A DNA stretch of 64,000 bases from Bacillota bacterium (GCA_023445445.1 JAEXLD010000037.1:7110-71109), one strand, 5' to 3'. Counted from the first letter of the stretch, positions 17,504-26,507 are shown. Made by a program: numbers and translations. The notes: generated from the letters alone by a model not told the origin.

Positions 17504-18040
17504 TTATTCTACTTTTTTCATTAAATAATTTTTAATTTTCTCTTTTCCCCTACTTAATCTCTTATAAACTACTTCTTTATTTAATCCTAAATCCTTAGAT
17601 ATTTTTTCTACTGACTCTTCAAATAAATACCTTTTAATAAATATATTTTTATCTTCTTCTTTTAAGCTTTCTAATAATATATAAAACTCTTCATTATCTC
17701 CTTCTATACTTTCATTAAATTCAGTATATAAAATTTCTTCATTAATATCTAAGATTATTCTTCTTTTGCTTATCTTTCTTTTATAATCAATAGCCTTATA
17801 CTTAGCAACTGAAATTAAAAAATTTCTTAAACTTCCCTTTGTACCATCATAGCAATCTATATTTCTCCAAAGAGTTATTAAAACATCATTAAAGCACTCA
17901 TCCACATCATTGGATTCAGAAGAATTATAAAGTATCTTATTTATTACTCCATAAATTAATTTTCCATAAGTTCTTGATAAATTATCTAATGCAAATTGCT
18001 CTCCTTTGATTAAATCTAATATTATTTCATTATCCTCCAA
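17504..18040 (-). CDS. ECF-type RNA polymerase sigma factor
   Basis: A 178-residue sigma-70 family protein. Region 2 includes DECFNDVLITLWRNIDCYD, followed by RNFLISVAKYKAIDYKR. Region 4 is the helix-turn-helix ISKDLGLNKEVVYKRLSRGKEKI. No region 3, hence ECF class. The start is a TTG placed by an AGGGG site eight bases upstream; no in-frame ATG is available. It is second in an operon, 22 bases after a membrane protein that probably controls it. Confidence 0.88.
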   Translation of the reverse strand: MEDNEIILDLIKGEQFALDNLSRTYGKLIYGVINKILYNSSESNDVDECFNDVLITLWRNIDCYDGTKGSLRNFLISVAKYKAIDYKRKISKRRIILDINEEILYTEFNESIEGDNEEFYILLESLKEEDKNIFIKRYLFEESVEKISKDLGLNKEVVYKRLSRGKEKIKNYLMKKVE

Positions 18041-18062
18041 AACATTATCCCCCTATAGAAAA

Positions 18063-18821
18063 CTATTTATATTTATTAGATATATATTCTTGTATTTCAT
18101 CACAATCTTCATTTCTTATTAATAAATCCTTAAATTCGCCATTACTAAACTCAATCAAAAGTTCTGTTCCAAGTTTTCTCCTTGTAAGGAAGAAATAAGC
18201 AATAGGTATTATTAAAATAAAATAAGTGATCTTCCTTATTAATTCAGAGCCATTTGATAATAAATAAGGAATAAGTGATATTATATTTGATAGTATGTGT
18301 GCCATAAGTAGTAAAAATATTAATTTTACTATTGCACCTTTCTTACTTCTCTTGTAATCTAATTGAAATTTAAATTTATATTTTTTCTTAACCTCTGGTC
18401 CTACATTAATCTCTTTTATTTCTTCTTTATTATATATTTTGGTTCCTTGCATTCTATTATAGTAATTTGCATAAACTACAATAATTCTTTTATTGGTACA
18501 AAACATTAATTCATTAAAAGAATATCCATCTCCAGTCATAAAAGGTGCCGAAATTAGCAAGTTTGCTGCAGTAGCTGACATAAGTATTTCTGGATCAGTT
18601 GCCTTAATTATCTTTTCTATTACTTCATCTTTTTCTAATATTTTTTCTTTAACATGAATACAAGCTTCACTAAGCTTTTCTTTTGCTAATTTTGTTTTAA
18701 CATCATTAGTTATACTATTTAAATTCTTATCTGATATATTATCAATGTCCATATATTCTTTAATATCTTCATCTTTATGATCAATTCCATTTAATATTTT
18801 AAACATTTGTCTATCATTCAT
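18063..18821 (-). CDS. Membrane protein with PH-like domain, putative anti-sigma factor
   Basis: A 252-residue protein. Residues 1-60 (MFKILNGIDHKDEDIKEY and following) resemble the short helical anti-sigma N-terminus seen beside clostridial ECF sigma factors. Residues about 85-140 and 215-250 read as one split PH-like (YdjM/bPH) fold, with MFCTNKRIIVVY and LLIEFSNGEFKDLLIRNED. Two membrane helices lie between (about 170-195 and 200-220). It precedes the sigma gene in the operon, the reverse of the common order. The function is inferred from context. Confidence 0.6.
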   Translation of the reverse strand: MNDRQMFKILNGIDHKDEDIKEYMDIDNISDKNLNSITNDVKTKLAKEKLSEACIHVKEKILEKDEVIEKIIKATDPEILMSATAANLLISAPFMTGDGYSFNELMFCTNKRIIVVYANYYNRMQGTKIYNKEEIKEINVGPEVKKKYKFKFQLDYKRSKKGAIVKLIFLLLMAHILSNIISLIPYLLSNGSELIRKITYFILIIPIAYFFLTRRKLGTELLIEFSNGEFKDLLIRNEDCDEIQEYISNKYK

Positions 18822-19000
18822 ATTAAATACTCCTTTAATTGTTATTTTACCCTATATACGAAATAAAGTGTAAATATTTGGACATTTTTATATAAGAAAA
18901 AAATTTTTATATATATTATTAATATCTTAATATCACTTTAAGTATATATTTCCTTTCTTTTTGAAATACTAATTCACAAATTCGTTTTAGGAGGATATTT

Positions 19001-19648
19001 ATGAAAGAATTATTTTTAGCACTATTAATAATTGCTCCATTTACAAATACTAATATAATTTCTCATCATCAAGTTATTGCCACTAATATAAGTATTTCAA
19101 AGCCTAGTAAAGTAAACCAAGGATATAATCAGGAATATGACGTTATATTTAGTAATATGAAAAAGCAAATGAATGCTGTACCTAATACAGGAAATGTTAA
19201 CTTAGATTTTGTAATAGAAATGATCCCTCACCATGAAGGTGGTATAAATATGGCAAAGGCAATAGTTAGATACAGTTCTAATCCAGAAGTTACGAAAATT
19301 GCTGAAAATATTATTACTTCTCAAAGCTCTGAAATTCCAATTATGCAAGAATTAAAAACTAAATTTGAGAAAGAAAAGCCTTCAGATATGACTGATTCTA
19401 AAAACTACATAAAAGAATATGATAAAGTTAAAGATACTATGTTTAAGAAAATGAAGAATGTCATAATAACAGATAATGCAGATGTTAACTTTCTTCAAGA
19501 AATGATATACCATCATGAAGGTGCTGTTGGTATGGCAAATAATATATTAAAATATACTAAGGATCCAGAGATCAAGAAATTAGCTGAAAATATAGTTTCT
19601 ACCCAAAGTAAAGGTGTAGAAGAAATGAAATCATTACTAATGGACTAA
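19001..19648 (+). CDS. Secreted protein with two DUF305 repeats
   Basis: A 215-residue protein with an N-terminal signal peptide (KELFLALLIIAPFTNT; cleavage likely near residue 27). Two DUF305 copies follow: FVIEMIPHHEGGINMAKA and FLQEMIYHHEGAVGMANN, each with the metal-binding-like HHEG core. DUF305 proteins are ferritin-like helical proteins in the envelope, often linked to copper or other metal stress. RBS AGGAGG. Monocistronic, followed by a dispersed repeat ending in a terminator. Confidence 0.85.
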   Translation: MKELFLALLIIAPFTNTNIISHHQVIATNISISKPSKVNQGYNQEYDVIFSNMKKQMNAVPNTGNVNLDFVIEMIPHHEGGINMAKAIVRYSSNPEVTKIAENIITSQSSEIPIMQELKTKFEKEKPSDMTDSKNYIKEYDKVKDTMFKKMKNVIITDNADVNFLQEMIYHHEGAVGMANNILKYTKDPEIKKLAENIVSTQSKGVEEMKSLLMD

Positions 19649-19667
19649 TAAAATAGCACATCTAACA

Positions 19668-19810
19668 ATGAAAAATATAAAATCGAAGAAGAAACTCCCT
19701 TAGGAGTTTCTAAAATATATATATTTTAAGTAATTCCTTTGGAATTACATCAATAATTCTACATTTTACATTCTACATTTTTAATTAAAGAGCTGTTGCA
19801 ACAGCTCTTT
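19668..19810. repeat. Dispersed intergenic repeat, copy A (terminator-containing)
   Basis: It contains AAACTCCCTTAGGAGTTT, the perfect palindrome GTAATTCC-TTT-GGAATTAC (19730-19748), an ACATTTTACATTCTACATTTTT block, and a palindromic terminator AAAGAGCTGTTG/CAACAGCTCTTT at 19787-19810. About 100 bases are nearly identical to copy B at 38490-38592. Confidence 0.8.
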
Positions 19811-20162
19811 AATGTTCCCTCTTCTTTTTTACAACAACTATTATATTTAATATAAATATAATTAAGCTTAAAATTGAAATTACTATTAATATATCATTCC
19901 AAAAAGTCCAATTCAACGCATTATTATCAGCTAAAATGCCTTGAAATATAATTCCCGTATACATAGCAACTCCACATAAAACGTCAATTATTAAATCATA
20001 AGTATTTATTAACTTTCTAATTAAATTATTATTAATCAAATTTTTTCTAATTTTTATTGCTTTATAAAAATTTATACATACTATAATAAATAATACTATA
20101 TAAGCAATAAATACTAATTGAAAGTGATTCATTACATTATCTAAAGGTTTTACCTCTAACAT
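19809..20162 (-). CDS. Small integral membrane protein, unknown family
   Basis: A 117-residue protein with three hydrophobic segments (about residues 15-33, 55-76 and 86-110), ending in a basic KKKREH tail. An upstream in-frame start at 20189 exists, but TTAGGAGGAATAGAT places translation at ATG 20162. No recognised motif. It is monocistronic, between a dispersed repeat and a hydrolase gene. Function unknown. Confidence 0.65.
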   Translation of the reverse strand: MLEVKPLDNVMNHFQLVFIAYIVLFIIVCINFYKAIKIRKNLINNNLIRKLINTYDLIIDVLCGVAMYTGIIFQGILADNNALNWTFWNDILIVISILSLIIFILNIIVVVKKKREH

Positions 20163-20260
20163 ATCTATTCCTCCTAAAAATATACCCAACCTATTTCAAA
20201 TTCAAAGCTAATTATATCAATATACTTGTTTTCATTCAATAATTTTACATCTTTTGCATA

Positions 20261-21043
20261 TTAAATATCCAATATATTCCTTAAAGAATGTTTAATATAT
20301 TCTGGGAAAAATAATGTTAATTCAGCATGACTGCTATAATATTTTTTATCATGATATGTCTTTATATTCATTCTATTTAATTCATTTAATAGAGGATCTA
20401 TATCAGAATCATATGTTTCTTCTTCTGTAGAATAATGAATATATATATTATTTTTATTGTCATTATTTAAATTAAGCTTACTTTTCATTAAATTATTAAG
20501 TTTATCTACAGATGTTTCACTGCAATCTCCCATAATATATTCAAGTATATTTTTGTGGTTAGGAAGATTTAAATAATTGCCAAGATTATATTGTGGTGCT
20601 CCTGTTATTATATAAGAATTTTTTCTTTCTACTCCAAAGTATAAGGCAGCGTAGCCCCCCTTACTTGATCCAATATAAATTTCTTTCACTGGTTTCACTT
20701 CATCTGATATCTTATTTATTAAACTTCTTACATCTTCTTCAATCATAAAGTTATTATCTTCTCCTAGGTAATAAGCTCCTCTTCCATCAAACCCGAAATT
20801 ATCTAATATAAATAGTTTATTACACTTAAATTCATCAATAGTTCTTATATAATTATATCTAGCCTTTTGACCTACCTTAGTGCAAGATGAAAATACTATT
20901 ATTAACTCTCTGGATTTTTTATTTCTTTCTAATAAATAATTAATCTTATAATTCTTTCCTAAATATGTTTTTTGTTTAAACTTCATCAAATACTTCGTTT
21001 TTAACAAATCTAGTGCCTTATTAATTTTACTTACTATGTTCAT
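20261..21043 (-). CDS. Alpha/beta-hydrolase-like protein, Asp2/XcbB-CpsF-like
   Basis: A 260-residue soluble protein. IIVFSSCT opens the fold, YIGSSKGGYAALYFG carries a Gly-X-Ser-X-Gly nucleophile elbow, and a late HAELTLFFPEYI supplies a candidate catalytic His. The same arrangement occurs in Asp2 of accessory Sec systems and in XcbB/CpsF capsule proteins, which act as acyl/acetyl transferases or esterases on glycans. No glycan or accessory Sec genes are nearby, so the role is open. RBS GAGGT. Single gene. Confidence 0.6.
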   Translation of the reverse strand: MNIVSKINKALDLLKTKYLMKFKQKTYLGKNYKINYLLERNKKSRELIIVFSSCTKVGQKARYNYIRTIDEFKCNKLFILDNFGFDGRGAYYLGEDNNFMIEEDVRSLINKISDEVKPVKEIYIGSSKGGYAALYFGVERKNSYIITGAPQYNLGNYLNLPNHKNILEYIMGDCSETSVDKLNNLMKSKLNLNNDNKNNIYIHYSTEEETYDSDIDPLLNELNRMNIKTYHDKKYYSSHAELTLFFPEYIKHSLRNILDI

Positions 21044-21152
21044 ATTCTTACCTCTAATACAAATTTATAAAAAACAAAACAATGTTTATGTTAAATAAAC
21101 ATTGTTAATTTACTTATTAATTACATTATATCAAATAATTGTAAAAAAGTAA

Positions 21153-22856
21153 TTACGTTATCTTTAATTTTCTAAATCTATTATATACTGACATAATTTC
21201 TTGTTTTCTAGGTAATGCTAAATTTCCTGATCCACCCTTAATTTTATCTATAGAAATTAGACCATTTCTTTTTATTTCATTATAAGCCTCATTTACTGCT
21301 TCCTCTAAAGATAAACTTTTATTCATTATGTTATCCTCTATCCACTTCATAATAGCTCCAATAGCATTTAATTGTTCATTATCTACTATTTGCTCTACAG
21401 CTTTTAAATCAATGCTTTCATTATTTATACTTATATTACTTAAGCCCATAGTCTTAATTTTTACGCCCTTATAAGTACTTTCTATAGTTCCCTTTTTAAG
21501 TTTTCTATTAAAATCTATTTTTATAGATATATTTTTTTCTTGAATTCTCTTATTTATTTCTCCCCTCATAAGAGATTTAGCTTCCTTTGTAACATTCTTT
21601 GCTTCATAATTATCCATTTGTATAACACAATCTGCTACATCAAAATAATCTCCTGAGCTACCTATAACTAATATAGTTGAAATGTCTTTTTGATTATATA
21701 AAGGTTTCACTATTTCAATAAATGGCGTTATTGGCTCCTTTTCCTTAGAAACTAATCTTTGCATTAAGTCATCTCTAATCATAAAATTAGTAGCTGATGT
21801 ATCTTCATCAATAAGTAAAACTTTTGATTTAGCTTCAATAGCCTCCACTATATTAGCAGCTTGTGATGTACTACCACTAGCATTTTCTGTAGTAAATTTC
21901 ACTGTATCCTTACCATTTGGAAGATTATCTATAAATAAAGATATATCTGTATTTTTGATACTTCTGCCATCCTCTGCTCTTACTTTAACTGCAGTATTGT
22001 CAGTAATTATCAATTCTCTACCATCGCCTTCAATATGATTATAAACTCCAAGTTCTAAAGCATTTAAAAGAGTTGATTTTCCGTGATATCCACCACCGAC
22101 TATTAAGTTTACTCCCTTTTTAATTCCCATACCTTTAATTAATCCTTTATTAGGTAAATTCAACTCTATTTCTAATGAAGTAGGAGATTTAAAAGGTATA
22201 GCATTTTTTAATGGCTTTTGTGATACTCCACTTTCTCTTGGCAATATTGAGCCATTGGCTACAAATGCAATTAAATCTTTTTTCTTAATTTCACTTCTTA
22301 TATATTCTTGATCTTCAACTAACTTAACTCTATCTATAATTTTAGACTTATTAATATTTTCATATATTAATGTATTTTCAACTATACTTGGTATAACATT
22401 ATATAATATCTTTTCTAATTCCTTCGCCAAAACCGTTCTTCCCTTTGCTGGGAAACCAACATAAAATCTAGCCTCAATATTATCTTTATTTATTACTATT
22501 GAGGTTCTTTCTAATATCTCTTGTGGACATCTACTTATAGCAATTAACCCACTTTTACCAGAGCCAAATATTTTTTCACTAAATTTATTTATATTAAAAT
22601 AAAATAATCTATTTAAAAAATCAGAAACTGCAATTCTTTTATAATCTTCATTTATTAATTCTTCTGGAAACTTTGCTTTATCTTTATTTATAATAACCCT
22701 TATTCTTGAGGGGGAAGCAAAAGGGTCTCCTTGAACATGATCAATGCTTAAAATATAATCAATAAAATCATATTGACCTTGTAAGTCCTTATATGCCTTA
22801 TATCCTCTTCCATCTATCCTTTGAAGATCATTTTTTAAAGTTATAGAATTCTTCAT
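21153..22856 (-). CDS. ABC-class P-loop ATPase (PF09818-type), not a transporter subunit
   Basis: A 567-residue protein. The first 240 residues form an N-terminal domain typical of the ABC_ATPase (PF09818) family (IDGRGYKAYKDLQGQY, DPFASPSRIRV, GFPAKGRTVLA). The ATPase core has Walker A GGGYHGKSTLL near residue 258, the ENASGSTSQAANI signature-like loop, and Walker B SKVLLIDEDTSATNFM. No membrane segments and no permease partner. Eukaryotic relatives such as trypanosome MRB1590 bind RNA; bacterial members are uncharacterised. RBS GGAGG. It is second gene of an operon, 11 bases after the 22868 gene. Confidence 0.82.
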   Translation of the reverse strand: MKNSITLKNDLQRIDGRGYKAYKDLQGQYDFIDYILSIDHVQGDPFASPSRIRVIINKDKAKFPEELINEDYKRIAVSDFLNRLFYFNINKFSEKIFGSGKSGLIAISRCPQEILERTSIVINKDNIEARFYVGFPAKGRTVLAKELEKILYNVIPSIVENTLIYENINKSKIIDRVKLVEDQEYIRSEIKKKDLIAFVANGSILPRESGVSQKPLKNAIPFKSPTSLEIELNLPNKGLIKGMGIKKGVNLIVGGGYHGKSTLLNALELGVYNHIEGDGRELIITDNTAVKVRAEDGRSIKNTDISLFIDNLPNGKDTVKFTTENASGSTSQAANIVEAIEAKSKVLLIDEDTSATNFMIRDDLMQRLVSKEKEPITPFIEIVKPLYNQKDISTILVIGSSGDYFDVADCVIQMDNYEAKNVTKEAKSLMRGEINKRIQEKNISIKIDFNRKLKKGTIESTYKGVKIKTMGLSNISINNESIDLKAVEQIVDNEQLNAIGAIMKWIEDNIMNKSLSLEEAVNEAYNEIKRNGLISIDKIKGGSGNLALPRKQEIMSVYNRFRKLKIT

Positions 22857-22867
22857 ATTAATGCCTC

Positions 22868-23452
22868 CTATAGCTTATTAAAATATTCGTCTATTAACTT
22901 TTCTCCCATTCTTCTATACATATTGCTCATATTAATAAAAGAACTAAGAAGTAAAAAGTTTTTTTGAAATTCTTCATCCTCTTCTATATTTTCATCTGTC
23001 ATATTACTTTCAATATTATTATTTTTTTCTTCTATAGTTTTTTCTACATCTTTTAAATCCTCATTATATTGGCTTAAATATAAACTATATAATTCTCTAA
23101 TTGGATACTTTTCTCCATCTTCGAAGGTTTCAACTATTTTATTTAATGAACTCTTTATATCACCGATAGATAAGCCACCCTTTAAATTATATATAAGGCT
23201 CATTAGTATTAAATGCTCCTTACTATACTTTTTATTTTTTATAGACATTAATAATTTACCCTTGGCATAATTATTTACCATTGTCTTTGTTAATGCCTTA
23301 TCATCTTCAGTTCTTTTACTTTCATTAAATTTACTATCAAATAACTGAGTAACTTGATCCATATATAAATCAATCTCTGGCATTTCTTCTAATGTTAATT
23401 GATTTTGTAAATTTAATTCTTTAAATTTTTCCATTAATTCATTTTTATCCAT
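22868..23452 (-). CDS. Unknown helical protein, partner of the ABC-class ATPase
   Basis: A 194-residue, acidic, Lys/Glu/Leu/Asn-rich protein predicted almost all helical, with a low-complexity acidic insert near residues 142-160 (EEKNNNIESNMTDENIEEDEE, partly). No membrane helix. The start at ATG 23452 is chosen because GGAGG lies seven bases upstream; the ORF could extend four codons. It is first gene of a two-gene operon whose leader holds a perfect 7-3-7 palindrome. I do not recognise a family. A regulatory or structural partner role for the ATPase is inferred from operon position only. Confidence 0.65.
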   Translation of the reverse strand: MDKNELMEKFKELNLQNQLTLEEMPEIDLYMDQVTQLFDSKFNESKRTEDDKALTKTMVNNYAKGKLLMSIKNKKYSKEHLILMSLIYNLKGGLSIGDIKSSLNKIVETFEDGEKYPIRELYSLYLSQYNEDLKDVEKTIEEKNNNIESNMTDENIEEDEEFQKNFLLLSSFINMSNMYRRMGEKLIDEYFNKL

Positions 23453-23464
23453 AAGTTCCTCCAT

Positions 23465-23481
23465 GTAGTTTTATAAACTAC
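23465..23481. promoter_or_regulatory. Palindrome before the ABC-ATPase operon
   Basis: GTAGTTT-TAT-AAACTAC lies just upstream of the ribosome site of the 22868 gene. Its flank ATGTAGTTTT recurs at 23625. Confidence 0.45.
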
Positions 23482-23626
23482 TTATTAATATACCTATATT
23501 TAAATATACTCGTAATTAATAGATAATTCAAGAAGATTAAACAATTTAATAGATTTTCTAAAAATATAAGATATTTTCAACTTTGACTTTTTAAATGCAC
23601 TTTATTAATATATAAATAACAATATG

Positions 23627-23641
23627 TAGTTTTGAAAACTA
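23627..23641. promoter_or_regulatory. Matching palindrome before the hemolysin III gene
   Basis: TAGTTTT-G-AAAACTA, preceded by ATG as in the partner site at 23465. It lies just upstream of the AGAGGTG ribosome site. Confidence 0.45.
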
Positions 23642-23661
23642 TATGAAAGAGGTGTTGAGTT

Positions 23662-24309
23662 TTGGAAAAGTATTTAAGAGAACCTATTAATAGTTTAACT
23701 CATTGGATTGGTGCAATTCTCTCTGTTTTTGCTTTAATTGCAATGCTGGTAAAGGGCATTATTAACAATTCATCTGCTGTCACAATTGCTTCTGTTATCA
23801 TATTCGGTATTAGTTTAATTTTGTTATATACTGTATCTGCAACTTATCATGGAGTTATAACTAGTGATAAGATTATTTTCAAATTAAGAAAATTAGATCA
23901 CTCTATGATTTTTATATTAATAGCTGGCTCTTATGCACCCTTTAGCTTAATTGCTCTTGGAGGCTCAAAAGGTACCGTTTTCTTTACAGTTATAGCTTCT
24001 ATAGCCATATCTGGTATATTATTTAGAATGCTTTGGTTTAACTGTCCAAGATGGTTACAAACAGCTCTTTATATAGGTTTAGGTTGGGCTGCTATATTTA
24101 TGATAAAGCCATTATCTAAAGTATTAAGTCCTACTAGTTTATTTTTATTAGTTTTTGGTGGAGTACTTTATACAGTAGGTGGAGTTATCTATGGTCTTAA
24201 ACCTAAGAAACTTCAACTTGGGAAATTTGGTTTCCATGAAATATTCCATATATTCATTATACTAGGAAGCTTATGTCACTTTATTTGTGTATTTATATAT
24301 TTAATATAA
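23662..24309 (+). CDS. Hemolysin III / TrhA (YqfA-like) family membrane protein
   Basis: A 215-residue protein with seven membrane helices. Conserved PAQR/HlyIII features are EPINSLTHWIGA at the start, SATYHG (first His), LRKLDHSMIFILIAGSYAPF (Asp/His) and the C-terminal FHEIFHIFIILGSLCHF (His pair), which together form a metal site. In B. subtilis YqfA affects membrane fluidity; a hemolytic role is not implied. The start is TTG, with AGAGGTG seven bases before. It is divergent from the ABC-ATPase operon. Confidence 0.92.
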   Translation: MEKYLREPINSLTHWIGAILSVFALIAMLVKGIINNSSAVTIASVIIFGISLILLYTVSATYHGVITSDKIIFKLRKLDHSMIFILIAGSYAPFSLIALGGSKGTVFFTVIASIAISGILFRMLWFNCPRWLQTALYIGLGWAAIFMIKPLSKVLSPTSLFLLVFGGVLYTVGGVIYGLKPKKLQLGKFGFHEIFHIFIILGSLCHFICVFIYLI

Positions 24310-24349
24310 AAGCTCCTTAATATATTAAACTTTATATAATCTCTTGAAG

Positions 24350-24466
24350 TAAAAAGAGCTGATTTAACAGCTCTTAATAAAAATATACTTTTAAAACTCC
24401 GAAAGGAGTTTTTTCTTTAATTTTACGTTCTACATTTTTAACTTTACATTGTGCGTCAGCACACTC
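24350..24466. repeat. Terminator plus dispersed intergenic repeat, copy C (inverted)
   Basis: AGAGCTG/CAGCTCT (24355-24374) terminates the hemolysin III gene. Then AAAACTCCGAAAGGAGTTTT and TTTAATTTTACGTTCTACATTTTTAACTTTACA match, in reverse orientation, the left part of copy B (38461-38512). GTGCG/CGCAC-like GTGCGTCAGCACAC follows, next to the ABC permease stop. Confidence 0.65.
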
Positions 24467-25212
24467 TATCTTTGTTTAATTATTGCTTTTCTAGTTAATA
24501 GCCTTGCTAATGATATAAATATTATAAATGATACTAAAAATGTTAATACAGCAGCATATGAATTATGAGTATTTAACCCAAATATAGTTGAAATAAACTT
24601 ATTAATATTATTAATAATGCTAGGATACGCTGTTCCTATCATGCTTATTAATATGGATAATGCAACTGGAATAATAGATACTACTACCTTCATAAAGCTA
24701 TTGCATTTATAATAAATTATAGTTATTAAAAAACCTAAAGAAATTGCAACTAAACATAACGAAGCCTGAAAAATAAAACTATTAAATAAAGTTGAGATAC
24801 TGTTACTTTGTATCCAATCAATAGAATTATACCATTCGCCACTTCCTATATTCGCATAACTCATATCATAAATAGTTGGACATTTTATAAAGATGTTATA
24901 AACACGATTAATTATTATATCTATAATAGACATAAATAATGCTATTGGAATCATAGACAATGCTGTTCCATATAAGAAGTCTTTTCTAGATACGTTGTTA
25001 CTCTTCATAAAATAGAAATTTTCCTTAAATAAATTTAAACCTGCAACAAAGATAAATATTACTGATGATATCTCTAATCCAGAGGAAGATATATTACCAT
25101 TTCCTGAGAGTATGGCTGATAATAGGCATACAGCAATAAAAATTGAGTAATAAATTATTATAGAATTTTTTAAACTATTAATATTATATTTTACTATAGA
25201 TTTTAATTTCAT
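24466..25212 (-). CDS. ABC transporter permease of a YtrA-controlled operon
   Basis: A 248-residue protein with six hydrophobic segments and no domain beyond them. Its start ATG overlaps the ATPase stop by one base (TAATG), so the two are translationally coupled. In Ytr-like systems such permeases partner the upstream ATPase and respond to cell-wall or antimicrobial stress; the exported substrate here is unknown. The C-terminus ARLLTRKAIIKQR is basic and cytoplasmic. Confidence 0.8.
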   Translation of the reverse strand: MKLKSIVKYNINSLKNSIIIYYSIFIAVCLLSAILSGNGNISSSGLEISSVIFIFVAGLNLFKENFYFMKSNNVSRKDFLYGTALSMIPIALFMSIIDIIINRVYNIFIKCPTIYDMSYANIGSGEWYNSIDWIQSNSISTLFNSFIFQASLCLVAISLGFLITIIYYKCNSFMKVVVSIIPVALSILISMIGTAYPSIINNINKFISTIFGLNTHNSYAAVLTFLVSFIIFISLARLLTRKAIIKQR

Positions 25213-26087
25213 TATTTTACTTCCTCCTCTCCAGTTAAGTGAATAAATAATTTTTGTAATTCTACCTTTGATGTTTCTAATTCTAAATCTCTTATTTGTA
25301 TTTTATTTTCATCAGTAATCTTTCCAATAATAGTTGCTGCCTTAAATCCTGCTATAGATTCTATATTAATGCACTTCTTATCCTTTATATATTTTTCAAC
25401 TTTTTCTGAAGGTCCTGAAATTAGATATGCTTCAGCTAATAAACTTTCTACTTCCTTATCTCCTAATACCTTTCCGTCCTTAATTATTATTACTTTTTCT
25501 AAAATCTCTGAAACTTCTTCTATTATATGAGTTGATAAAATTATAGTCTTAGGTTCATCAATATAATTTGCAACTAATTCCTTATAAAACATATCTCTAT
25601 GATTAGCATCTAATCCTAAAACAGGTTCATCAAAAATTAATATTTCAGCTCCTGATGCTAAAGTTATAATTACTTTACAAATTGATGAATATCCAGTAGA
25701 TAATTCTTTAAATTTCTTATTAATATTAAGACCAAATTTTTCACTTAAGTTTAAGGCATAGTCCATATCAAAGTTTTTATAAAACTCTTTTGACCATTTA
25801 AATATATCCTTAATCTTCATTCCTTCAGGATATAAATCTTGTTCTGTCATAAAATAGGCTTTCCCTAAAGCTTTACTATTTTCAATTACATCTTCATTAT
25901 CTATTGTTACACTTCCTCCACTTGGAAAGATTCTATTAGTGATAAGATTTAAAAGTGTTGTTTTTCCTGCCCCATTTCTTCCTAATAATCCATATATCTT
26001 ATTTTCTTCTATAGTTAATGAAACATTATCTAAAACTCTATTTTTCCCATATTCTTTAGTTAAGTTTGATATCTTTATCAATGCCAT
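25212..26087 (-). CDS. ABC transporter ATP-binding protein, YtrB-like
   Basis: A 291-residue ATPase. Walker A GLLGRNGAGKTTLLN, Q-loop region YFMTEQDLYPEG, a degenerate signature ELSTGYSS (in place of LSGGQ), Walker B ILIFDEPVLGLD and switch His in LSTHIIEE. The C-terminal 75 residues are an accessory domain. The STGYSS signature is shared by the GntR/YtrA-linked ATPase subgroup. It is coupled by one-base stop/start overlaps to the GntR gene before it and the permease after it. Confidence 0.9.
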   Translation of the reverse strand: MALIKISNLTKEYGKNRVLDNVSLTIEENKIYGLLGRNGAGKTTLLNLITNRIFPSGGSVTIDNEDVIENSKALGKAYFMTEQDLYPEGMKIKDIFKWSKEFYKNFDMDYALNLSEKFGLNINKKFKELSTGYSSICKVIITLASGAEILIFDEPVLGLDANHRDMFYKELVANYIDEPKTIILSTHIIEEVSEILEKVIIIKDGKVLGDKEVESLLAEAYLISGPSEKVEKYIKDKKCINIESIAGFKAATIIGKITDENKIQIRDLELETSKVELQKLFIHLTGEEEVK

Positions 26088-26452
26088 TAGCTATTCCCCC
26101 TTTTTATCATATCTAAAATATCCTCAACAGATATATTAAGCTTCTTTGCTTCCTCAATTAATGAAATTATATAATTAGAATAAAAACTATCTTTTCTCTT
26201 TTGTATCAGTACTTCCTTGCTTCCCTTTGAAACAAACATTCCAACACCCCTCTTTTTATAAATAATTCCCTGATCTACTAATAAATTAAATCCCTTTGCT
26301 ACTGTTGCTGGATTGATTTTAAATTTTACTGATATTTCTGTTGTTGACGGTATTACTTCATCTTCTTTATAAATTCCATTTAATATACCATCCTCTATTA
26401 ACTGAGCTATTTGAATGTAAATAGGTATTTCACTAGAAAAATCTAAATTCAT
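26087..26452 (-). CDS. GntR family regulator, YtrA subfamily
   Basis: A 121-residue repressor. The N-terminal winged helix-turn-helix (IPIYIQIAQLIEDGIL, then PSTTEISVKFKINPATVAKGFNLLVDQG) is followed by only a short dimerisation tail of about 50 residues, which defines the YtrA class. It heads the operon with the ATPase and permease and probably represses its own promoter, where a palindrome sits downstream of the -10. RBS AAAGGAGG. Confidence 0.92.
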   Translation of the reverse strand: MNLDFSSEIPIYIQIAQLIEDGILNGIYKEDEVIPSTTEISVKFKINPATVAKGFNLLVDQGIIYKKRGVGMFVSKGSKEVLIQKRKDSFYSNYIISLIEEAKKLNISVEDILDMIKRGNS

Positions 26453-26507
26453 AGCTACCTCCTTTTAACTTTATACTATAATATATGTATCTTTTGTTAT
26501 TTAGTTC

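Noticed and set aside
23662..24309. Calling hemolysin III a toxin
   Set aside because: The family is a conserved membrane receptor-like (PAQR) group; the name is historical and no haemolytic role is supported by the sequence.
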